From Lycocorax pyrrhopterus obiensis (lineage: Eukaryota > Chordata > Aves > Passeriformes > Paradisaeidae): a stretch of DNA of 64,000 nucleotides. This document shows positions 54,321-64,000 of this stretch, in pieces (position 1 is the stretch's first letter; each line of letters opens with the position of its first letter). The position numbers and the translations under genes are program-made. The notes under the pieces are model-generated. The model was not told where the DNA came from. It searched no databases and saw nothing but the letters and a program-made list of their open reading frames with translations. Location of the stretch: the NCBI GenBank assembly GCA_014706295.1, contig JACSVZ010000007.1:2749199-2813198 (forward strand). Direction: 5' to 3'.

Positions 54321-57300
54321 GAAAATGTTCTTTTAAAAGTCTGCAAAAGATTATTAGGTGCATGAATGAAAGGACAAGATAAATGTAATACTTTTTTTTT
54401 TAATGTGGTATCTATGTGGTGTCTCACTTTATTTATACACCTTAACGTATTTAATTCTATGAAGCTTGATTTCTATTCATAGAATCACACTATAGAAATA
54501 ACTTTATCATATTCATTATGAGCAATATTTGGAAAGCCTTCAAAGAATATTCTCAAAGGAAAGAAATATACATGTAAGTAGGGTAGGTATCAAAAATTCT
54601 CTGAACTCTCAGACTGAAAACTGAATAATGTAGTAGAACAGTCTTGTAATTGCCATATTGTACCTGCTGATTTCATGCAATGGCATCAAGGAAAAGAAAA
54701 TGAAAAGATAGTTGTCTTAGTATGCAGCTTCGCTCTGCCCACTGAAATGTTAAAATCACTTAATACTTCTATGGATAGAGAACCAAAAATGACTTTGTTT
54801 AGCAACTGACCTGCAGTAAGTTTGCTTTGCAGAAGGATTTTTAAAATGTTTTGGATTTCAGTCTGCACACTGAAGGGAAATTGTTAACATTACATTAAAC
54901 AAAGGTATTATAATTTTCTTCTTTTTTTAGTGATGATTGTATCTATATGTTGAATCTGTCAACCCTAACATGTTTCCCATTACAGTACATGGAAACACAC
55001 CATGCCCACGTAACTTGGTGGCATATAGTTGACACTTCTGGCCAGTCTTGAGAGACACAAACACAGAGCAAACTACTGGCTGGTGATTGCTGTCAAAACT
55101 ACCTAACATGACTGGTGAAGTTTCTTAATTCTGTTATCTCATTCCATGAATTTGATCAAATAATGCTAAGATCATCTATATACTGTGTTCCTTTGCATTG
55201 CAGTCTGTTGAGTAAATGTAATCTGCAAGGATTTTTGGATGAACTTGTTCTGCAAAAAAAGATTAACCAACCAAATAAATCAGAACGATACAACTGAGAA
55301 TGGAAGTTGAGCAAAGCTGAAATTACAAGTATCTTCATAAAATATTAAATGGTATAGCTAAGAATGAAATGCACATGTATTTCAGGGTACTACACCTTAG
55401 TCCAAGGTGCATAGTGTTCCAGTAGCACCAGCTGGAGTGGTTTCAATAAAAGCATACCTGAAGCAGTATCCCATAACATTGCAGCACCATTCCACTGGGA
55501 CATTTGTGATCTCATTGCCTGAGCTACTGACTTCCCCAGACCAGCTCTCTCTGCTTTTACTCTTACTATAGGCTACATTGAAGAGATGAAATCAGGAATC
55601 TGTTTAAACTGCTACTTCTGACCTAGAAAGCCACTCTGAGTAAAAATGCTAATACTTAGTCCTATGATTTAGGCAAAAATTTGTATTTAAAGGAAGGCTC
55701 CATGAAAATTCAGTTTCTTCTTCAACAGTAAAATAACATAAGTCAAGAAAAATGTCTCTCTTGTTGGATCATTTTTATACATTTTTCAGTTGCAATATTC
55801 TATGCTATCTAGCACTAAAGGCACTAAATTTTGTCTCAGAAGAGAAACTGCAAATGTAATGTGGACACAAGCATTAATTTATTCCAATGCTGTTTTTCAT
55901 GTAAAAAGAAGCAGCCATGAATTTTAAAAAAGAGCTAATTTCTTTAACATAATATTTATCTACTATTTTTTTAGATTTTTGTATGGGAGAAATGATCAAG
56001 ACTTTTCCCATAACCAATTTTAAAGTACTTTCATAATAAAAAAATCTGAGATTAGATGCATTGTTTTTCTCTTCTTCCTGATGCATCTGCGTATTTTTCT
56101 CATTAAAAAAGAATTCTAGATTTTGACTAAAAAGTCGGCATGTGTACAACAGAAAAAAGAGTTCAAGAGAGTAAAGGGGAAACTGCACTTATATAAACTG
56201 TACTAAGAGAACTTTCACTGGAACTAATAATCAGCTCACTCACTAAGGTATTATTAAGGAGACACTTAAGGAATCCACCTGCCTGTGAATTGTATTCTGT
56301 GTTTCAATTTCATGGACCTATTCTTTGGCTTATAATTGTTAGTGTTGAACACAAGTGATGTCTCTCAAGTGTAGTATCAGTTACAACAGAATGGGCACCA
56401 ATATCTTGCAATATATAGTAAGAAGAAAATTTTGATAATTTTAAATATAAGTGTAAAATCCTTCTCCCACAGTTGGCTGAAATTTCTGTCTGATACTGTG
56501 TGAGATAGAATGTTTTTGCTGATGTTGATACTAAGAAGTACATTTTCACAAGGGTCACTATGTTGCCTGAGAGTGTCTTCACTTATTACTCTTTATTATA
56601 AACATTATGAAATTATGTTCATTCATATTATGAAATATTATTAACATTATGAAATATAACTTTTTATTATGGACATGATGAAATGTGTAGCTGTGCTTCT
56701 GCTTAGCACAGGCAATGAAGTATTCACCTCAGAGAAAAAAATTTGTTGCTTAGCTTTAGACTTCTTGTGGATATAAAATATATATGCTTTATATATATCA
56801 TGCATACATATTCACTGAGTAGAGCCCAAATTCCACTGAAAAAAATACTATTTAGGGAATGTTTTTCTCAAATTTAGGATGTTTTCTGAAACTCTGATGT
56901 GCTTATTGTGTCATGATATAGCACTTGTTTAATTTGAGATCTACTCCTTAAATGACCATGTTGCATTGCAGTTGAATATGAAAAAGTACAGGTGAACAAG
57001 GAGCGCAAAATTGAAGTGAGCATTTGCTTGAAAATTAACTGCACTTGACTAGATTTACCTCTGTATAAATGATGTCCTGAGACATCATTTAGGCAAGATG
57101 CCAGTAGAGAAAAAAACCATTTATGTTGCCAGTATATAATCTAATTGAAGATAAAACATTGATGTTCTGTTTGTGTTTTGTAGTATCAAGTTTTAGAAAT
57201 CTGGAGGAAGCCATATCTAGGGGGTTTTTTTTGCCTAAATACTGCATAACCATTCTGGTGTAACATATCCTTTATTTGATGTTTAGGTATACTGTTTCAT

Positions 57301-57826
57301 AAGGCTATATCAGCTCTTGGATTTTTAAGAAAATTTTGCACGGGAAAACTTTGTTGCAATTAGAAAACCATAATCTGATTCTTAACACTCTCATATTTAC
57401 TGAAAAATTTTATGAATTTAGTGTCCAAGTTGCCAGGCAAGAGAGTGGGGAGGAGTTTCACTTGCTTTATTCAGTGGGGCTAGAGAAAGTAATTAGATAT
57501 GTTCTTGACTAAAGCATAAGCATCCACAGTTCTGCCAGATGAACTATCTTGGAAAATTAATTTCTCCAGACTCAATACTGTAGTCCCGTTTTGAGCCATA
57601 ATCCCACTAGTTTTAGGATGAGTTTTACTCAAGTAAAATGTTCACGATGGATCACAAAGAAATATTGTTCATTTTGCTTTTTAACTCCTTACTTTCTTTT
57701 AGTTACTTAATGTGGAATGTTCCTGCTTTCATTTCATTTCTAGTATGATGTCACTAAATATGCAATGCTGGAGATAGAAATAACAAGGAATTGAGAAAGT
57801 ATAAATCTGACGTCTTATTGTCTCAG

Positions 57827-57958
57827 TTTGCAGAGGAATATTAGAGAGCTGAAAAGTTGGTTGCCAAGAAATCCAATGAAGCTTGATAAGGAGGCCCTGC
57901 CTGATCTGGAAGAAACAGATTGCTACACAGCACCCTTTAGCCGTGCACGTATACACCA
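57827..57958 (+). CDS. ANO3: ANO3 exon 8 (dimerisation domain)
   Basis: Acceptor CTTATTGTCTCAG, donor CACCA|GTAAGT. Phase 2 in, phase 2 out. It encodes [20 protein letters not shown] and [31 protein letters not shown] is among the best conserved blocks of the ANO3/ANO4 cytosolic domain. Confidence 0.96.
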
Positions 57959-59263
57959 GTAAGTGCTGGGTTTGGAAAAACAGTGCCAGAGACCACAAGG
58001 ATTTTCTGTTTTCTCACTTCTAAGCAAGTGCCGTGGAGGTAGCTGCTAACAGATGGTCACTGGCAATGCCTAGTATCAGATTTGATATTTTTCTCTTAAA
58101 GTGGAAGTCTGCCCTGTGTTACTTGCTATTTGATGGTCACTCAGTAACTTAATCTGAAATTTGACTGAAAAATGAATGTTTCCTTTTTGGTTTAGAAGTG
58201 TTTTGGTTTTTCTTTCTATTACATTACAAAATGAAAATACTTGCTCAAGTTTTCTTTGCTTAGTTACTTATTTTACTTAAGCAAAATCTGATGCAGCTGT
58301 TGAAATTTGGACCACGGGAAGCAAGCTACAACCAGTGACGATTTCTTTTCTCTCTTATCGGATCTGCATTTAAAAAGATCTTTTGCCTCTGAAAATCAGC
58401 ATGTTGACAGCAGTACAGTTAAACTGTGACATAAATTTTTTCACTACCCAAAAAGCTAGATTTTAAAATTCTGTTTCTTAATTTTAAAGGTGTTTTGTGA
58501 TAACTGTTTTAGGAGAGAAAAGTTAATTTAAAGTAGAAATATGAATTAGGATAAACAGGATTTTTCTGCTAAGTAAAGAAGCTATATCCGAGTGAACTGA
58601 CTTTACCCCAGAAAAACAGAGTAATTGCATTGTAGTCCCAATTTTTTTTTTTTCAGTAACTTACCGTACTGCACCAGATCAATTCCCTGGTTTTGGTGTT
58701 TTCTTCTCATCAGCTCAGCTGACATGATTAATTGTAATAGTATCACTTTTGGCAGAGCTGAGCAGGAAAAAGCTCCTGCACATCAGGTTTCTGGTGTCCA
58801 GGATGGAGCCATCTGGCCAAGGATGCTTTACTTGGCTCCATCCTAGGATCCCCTAAGGGAAAATGGTTGTGGAGCTGCTACCCAAGTCTCCAGTGCATGG
58901 ATTTTTTTTTTTTAATTAGTAGTTTTGGTGGTTCCATTACACAGACAATTGTCAACTCATAAGTAATTTGAATTTAAAGCCACCGCTGTTACTGAAGATC
59001 TTTATTTAATTAATTATATCCAGAACAGAAATTAACTAGATAGTAGGATATTTTTGATTTTACTTTTAGGTTTTTTTCCCAAAAATAATCTGTGATAAAG
59101 ATAACTTTATTGGACCTGGTCTAAGGGTGTAAAATCTTACGTCTTAAGAAATGTAAATATCCAATAAATCATTGTAAAAAGAAAACACTTCAGCTATGTT
59201 GAACAGCTATGTTGCAACGTGTGTGCATTGTTTTGAATACTAAGACATTCATTATTTTAATAG
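57959..59263 (+). other. ANO3 intron 8
   Basis: 1.3-kb AT-rich intron. Nothing recognised. Confidence 0.6.
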
Positions 59264-59370
59264 TTTTACAATAAACAACAAAGACAGCTTCTTCAGCAAT
59301 TCCACAAGAAGTAGAATTGTGCATCATGTGCTACAGAGAACTAAGTATGAAGACGGAAAATCCAAAATGG
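59264..59370 (+). CDS. ANO3: ANO3 exon 9 (dimerisation domain)
   Basis: Acceptor TTTTAATAG, donor ATGG|GTGAGA. Phase 2 in, phase 1 out. It encodes [19 protein letters not shown] and [17 protein letters not shown], the N-x-TRSRIV.H.L.R..Y anoctamin motif. Confidence 0.96.
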
Positions 59371-60742
59371 GTGAGAATGCTGTATTTTTTACCTAACTCA
59401 AAGCTATAAAACTTTACATCTTTACTTGCCTGAAAAAATATCATTTGAGTAAACTCAATTAATTTTTTCCTTTCCTTGAAATCTTTTCATTCACACAGTA
59501 ATAGAGTTGAAACAATGTCCCATCATTTTCTACCTAAAGATCTCAGTGAAAATTTGCAGTATTTTTCACTTAATTACTCATTCATTAAAACAAAATAGAG
59601 AGATTATCATAACTTTACATTATTGAGAGCCACAATAAGGATAACATATACCTCAGAAAACAGTGTTTTCAAGGACTGATCCTAGTATTTTACCTACTAT
59701 CCATCAGTTTCTGTCCAGCAGAATCCATGTGTACTATACTTGATTTGAGGTCTCCTTGCAGCTCAGAGACTTTTGATCGGAAGACTAAATTCGTTTTCTA
59801 TCGACACTCATAATACGGTGTTAGTTTTTAGAAGGTCTAACTATCCATTTTCATTTTCAATGACCAGGGGGATGTATGCATGATTTTCTATTTTTCTGCA
59901 GGAATTAAATTAAGAATTAAATATGCAGAGGCTTATGAAGATGTACCAATTACAGAAAGTTGTTGCTTGAGTTTCTGAACAAAAGCAGTAGTAAGAAAAA
60001 GAGGGAGAGTTCATATCAAATTTCATTATGAGATTAGTTTAGTATAATTTGTATATTTGAACAGACAAATCTGAATTCCACCATATGTACCTGTTTCTTG
60101 GGGAAACTCTTGGCTACAGATCTGCTCTTAAAGGCTATTGAATCTTTTTTATTTACCTATCAATGGTTATTTATTTTTTTCATTTTTTATAATGTGCTGT
60201 GCTAGTACAACAAATCTGTTTTTAGGAAGACTCTAGGAACTGATCCAAAATTCAGTAGTCAGTCTGGCACAGAGCACTGCTCTGATATGAAGTTCCCAGC
60301 TGGCTTTTATTTAAAAATACCAGATTAGCTTTTAACCGTGCAGGGGTTTCACTGCCTCAGGGATTGTCTATCCATACCACTCTGTGTATGTCAGATCATC
60401 TGGTCACCCATGAAATCTGTATCATATGCTCTGAGGAATACAATGTGAATATAACTATCTTCTCACACTCATTCTGGTACAAGCACCCAACCCTGAGAGA
60501 AAAGTTGCAGACTTTGGCCCTCTGGCAAGTTGCTGTCTAGTTTGACAGAGCCAGAAATCTTGAAGGATCAGCAAGACCTGCTGAAGTAGTTGGTGGGATT
60601 ATTGATTAATTGTTATCTTTAGCAGCATTCTTATCATCTAACACTAAGTTACATTCTCCAAATGTAACTTGAAAATTCACACTACTTGAAAAATGTGTAT
60701 AAAAAATTGATATCAGAACTAATGCTTTTTTGGTTTTTTTAG
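59371..60742 (+). other. ANO3 intron 9
   Basis: 1.4-kb AT-rich intron. Nothing recognised. Confidence 0.6.
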
Positions 60743-60798
60743 GTATTAATAGGTTACTAAATAATGGAACATATGAAGCAGCATTTCCACCACATGAG
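60743..60798 (+). CDS. ANO3: ANO3 exon 10 (56-nt small exon)
   Basis: Acceptor GGTTTTTTTAG, donor GAG|GTAACC. Phase 1 in, phase 0 out. It encodes INRLLNNGTYEAAFPPHE, the L..G.Y.AAFPPHEG block. Confidence 0.96.
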
Positions 60799-63164
60799 GT
60801 AACCTGGTAATTTCATTTTTAGTTTCATATTTAGATTAAAGCTTGCACTAGTAGTTTGGGATCTTTAATTCTGTCCTGCAACTTTTAATTTAATATTGTA
60901 ATTTGTTGATGCTTCTTTTATTTATAGTTTTTACTTTAATATTGGCTTTTAAAATTTTCCATTTTTGGATAATTTGGATATTATAATAACATCCTAGAAC
61001 ATTTTCTGGTTGAACTAGGATATTATAATTCTTCTCTGGTTTTTATGAACTCGACATTGCCCGTGGAGTTCTTAATGAAAGTATCCGTTGTTTCAAAATG
61101 TTCCAGTTAGTTGTATTAAATTGTTTTTGCTTGCCACCTACAACAGGTGTTGTTTTTCTAATAGCTTGGCCACTTGATCACAGTTTGGGAGACTGCTTAA
61201 TTATTTCCCATTTAGTATTTTCAGAATAGTTCTGGATAATTTCTACTACTTTTTCCAGTAGTTTAAAGTCTACTAAAGACTGTAAACCCACAAAATAAAT
61301 TAAAAACCTGTGTATAACTTAAGAGGGTTTTCAGAAAATCTTTTGATGTTGAAAAGAAGAAGCAAGTCACACATCTTCAGTCCTTTGAAATGCTCTCAGG
61401 AGAATGGTAATTGCAGCTCTGAACTCTGGGTGTTTTGGCTGAATATTGTGACTTGGTTTTGTGTTTCAAAGGACTGGGCTTTACAAATGGCTGAGAGTAA
61501 TTTTTTTTTATATGGGATAAATAATTAAATACTAGGAATACAGAGAAGGAGTATTTTAGATAAATAATTTAACATCATTGTTAATGCTTCAGCTGTGCGT
61601 TACTGACTTCAAGGAAAAGCTGGCTGTACTACCAGAAAAGCCTGTGAAGCTTTCTCTGGCATCAAAGCCATGCTGTCATATCCATTTTATATGTTCCTTT
61701 GTTATGGCATAAGCTACTGTTGGCACATTTCAGTTAAAATTAGTGAAATCATATTTTTAAGCCACTCTTACCTTAATTGCTGCTTGACTGATTCTAAGGA
61801 ATAGTGGTGGAACACTCAATTTATTTTTTTCAATTTTTTTTTCTTTGCCACATGAACAAATAAGACTGAAAATTCAATCCCAATGGGAATGCTGAGACTT
61901 GAACTCTTTAATAGATAACAGTGAAGAAAGAAGCAGGACAAAAAATTAAAACATGTAATACTGGGTAATGCTTTGCAGTCATTTATCCAGCCTACTGTGA
62001 GAATAAGTTGATGTTCTCTTCCTAGGTGTTCCTAGATGCTGCAAAGGTCACACTCAGTGTTGACATCTTTGGTATGCTGCTTTGCTGACTGTAAGGAGAA
62101 AGGAGTAGAACCTGGACTCTTTGCTATGTTTAGCCTTGGTTTTAATTCATTTTTAAGTCAGAGGATCAGCAGATCCTCTTGCTCAGGGTCAGATTGCAAC
62201 AAGTAAATGTGTTCTTTGAATTGTGGGGAATGTTCAAGATTTCAAATACATGATAAAAATCTAAATGGTTTAATTACCTAGATCTGCCAGGGTCAAGAAT
62301 CTGTCTGATCACTAACTGAAGTAAGGCGCTGGAGAACTCTCCTCACAAGAAATGGCTTGACTCACTTGCAGTCAATTGATAAAATACTTTCTTTACCATA
62401 GCTGAGTAATGGGAGTTTTTTGGGGGAAAAGTTCAACTAAGGGACATGTCCTACTTCAGAATTGGAGCAAAATTACAAATGCAGGAGATTCTGCTCAAGA
62501 TTGTTCTAGCAAATCTGTGTGTTACCTTTTGACTGCCAAGCATGAGGCTATTCTTTTAGTCTGTTAGGTGGTCTGTAAATGTCAGACATGGCCTGGAAGG
62601 ACTCCTTTTGGATCAGACTGACTCTGTTTTGCTTTTAATGCCTCAAGTCTTATGTTGTTTCAAAATAATGCCAATTCTGTTTCCTTCATCTTAGAAAATA
62701 CGTACCACAGGAGTTTTTCTATACTATCAACAGTTGTGAAAGAAAGCCATGGAAAATGTCTAGAAGAAATACTAGAAATTTCTAAAATTTTATAGAACAA
62801 ATAAAAAGATACCACAAGCATTTCTTGAAAAATCTAAATAGGCAAAAGCACACAAGTAGGCATCTATTAGTGAAACAGAAACAATATTGAGATCATATAA
62901 AGAGTACTTCTTTGAAGTCTTGTATTAATATGTTTCAGTCAATAATTATTAAGAGAAACTGGCCATTTCAGAAGTGTATGTAACCCTGTCTTTTATGTCA
63001 AGCTTACATTAGCTCCTGATGACAGATTCCAGATGTGCTCAGAATAAGAGACCTATTTATTAAAGAACACGTCTATTAAAATTTTGATCAAAAATACCTA
63101 AGAAACTTAAACATTTTCCATAGTGCCTAGTAATGTACTTACATTTCTTTGTGGTTTTTTTAAG
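60799..63164 (+). other. ANO3 intron 10
   Basis: 2.4-kb AT-rich intron. Nothing recognised. Confidence 0.6.
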
Positions 63165-63286
63165 GGAAGCCACAAAAGCAGACATCCCATCAAAACACAT
63201 GGAGCACAGAATCACAGACACCTCTTATATGAGCGCTGGGCACGGTGGGGAATGTGGTACAAATACCAACCTCTTGATTTAATCAG
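63165..63286 (+). CDS. ANO3: ANO3 exon 11 (last exon in window, just before the membrane domain)
   Basis: Acceptor GTGGTTTTTTTAAG, donor ATCAG|GTATTA. Phase 0 in, phase 2 out. It encodes [20 protein letters not shown] and [19 protein letters not shown]. In anoctamins this LYE.WA.W..WYK.QPL.L.R block immediately precedes the first transmembrane helix, so the scramblase/channel core lies right of the window. The exons found cover roughly the first third of the protein. Confidence 0.96.
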
Positions 63287-64000
63287 GTATTAGTACTTTG
63301 AAGATTTTCTGTGATACAAAAAGCCTGAAAACAGTGTGTTAACTATATTCATAAATTCCTTGTGCTTTCCTCTAATATTTAGATATTCCCTACTATTGGA
63401 TAAGGCTGGAATTCTCTAAGGTGCTTCTTTTGGCTGGTCTTTTGTAGGGCTGTTGATTTCAAATAAGTCTGCATAAAATACATGTAGTTCCAACTGCTCC
63501 GGAATTTGCAGTGTGAAACCTAAAATACAAACCCATAATGTGGTCTGCTGATCAGAAACACTTGCCCCTTGTGAGAGCACCTTTGAGAGCAGACTGTTAT
63601 CCACACAGACAGTCAGAGTTACCAGATGCAGAGGACTTAAAATGCAACCCAATTTTAACCTTTCCATGTGGGTTTAAATAAGCTCTTATTTATATGTCTT
63701 AGACTTAGTGTTATAGGTTACCAAATGTAAAGTAGAGAAATATATCTAATTTAAGTTAAATAATGGTGATATTTGGGGTTCATAGTTTCCTTCTCTGACA
63801 TTGAATACCAATAATTCATTTTCCTTGTTGTAAGTTTTTATTCCTGCTCTGAGTCATAACCGATTATTGGTGGAGCTAAGCATGTGCCATGGGACAATTT
63901 CATGCTGTATCATCCTTGATTGACTTTCTGATCTCTGCTATTTCATCTGTTCTAGCAATTGATACCCAAGTTTTGAAGAATTAAAGTTCAGTCTTCAGCT
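63287..64000 (+). other. ANO3 intron 11, start
   Basis: Intron running off the right edge. Nothing recognised. Confidence 0.6.

Larger units (their letters stand above)
52537..57826 (+). other. ANO3 intron 7
   Basis: 5.3-kb AT-rich intron with two TA-rich microsatellites annotated separately (54098-54145 and 54280-54320). No gene recognised. Confidence 0.6.

Noticed and set aside
59889..59978. Acceptor-like TTTTTCTGCAG followed by a short open segment between exons 9 and 10
   Set aside because: The readable frame ends in stops, no donor follows, and exons 9 and 10 join perfectly without it.

Overview
The window is nuclear DNA from a bird, most likely a songbird. Three things point there: CR1 LINE 3' ends, several LTR families of a type I associate with passerine genomes, and an interrupted vertebrate gene. 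The only host gene I can support is ANO3 (anoctamin-3, TMEM16C) on the + strand. Nine confident coding exons lie at 14477-14689, 32445-32581, 46943-47095, 48798-48898, 52492-52536, 57827-57958, 59264-59370, 60743-60798 and 63165-63286. A tenth, frame-compatible candidate lies at 15454-15657. All splice phases agree across the junctions. The part present encodes the cytosolic N-terminus and most of the anoctamin dimerisation domain. The first exon is not recognised, and the transmembrane exons lie beyond the right edge.

The left 14.4 kb is rich in endogenous retroviruses lying antisense to ANO3. Element A (1 to about 4140-4170) is a betaretrovirus-like provirus running off the left edge: LTR, Lys-type primer site, leader, broken gag, dUTPase. 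A separate 1.6-kb LTR-type element (2168-3769) is nested in its leader. Element B (5776-9633) is complete end to end, with two LTRs and a perfect 6-bp target duplication, but is internally deleted to a gag fragment and an integrase C-terminal fragment.

The introns hold further layers. An old + strand LTR (D, 19633 to about 27278) is split by a class II provirus (C, 20322 to about 26949, minus strand) with recognisable gag, protease, reverse transcriptase, RNase H and integrase, no env, and many disabling lesions. Solo LTRs with recognisable ends lie at 28345-29110, 33385-33697, 36882-38012 and 42119-42424. CR1 fragments lie near 5.5, 28.1, 44.6, 45.6 and 50.9 kb. A 475-bp, perfectly phased two-word pentamer array (39011-39485) is the most striking non-coding structure.

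I found no RNA genes, no CRISPR array and no new autonomous genetic system. The interest lies in the nested ERV history, the candidate cassette exon, a CpG-rich sense-oriented LTR inside the gene, and the pentamer array. ERV names rest on motifs seen in the sequence. Passerine family assignments are from memory and not checked against a repeat library.
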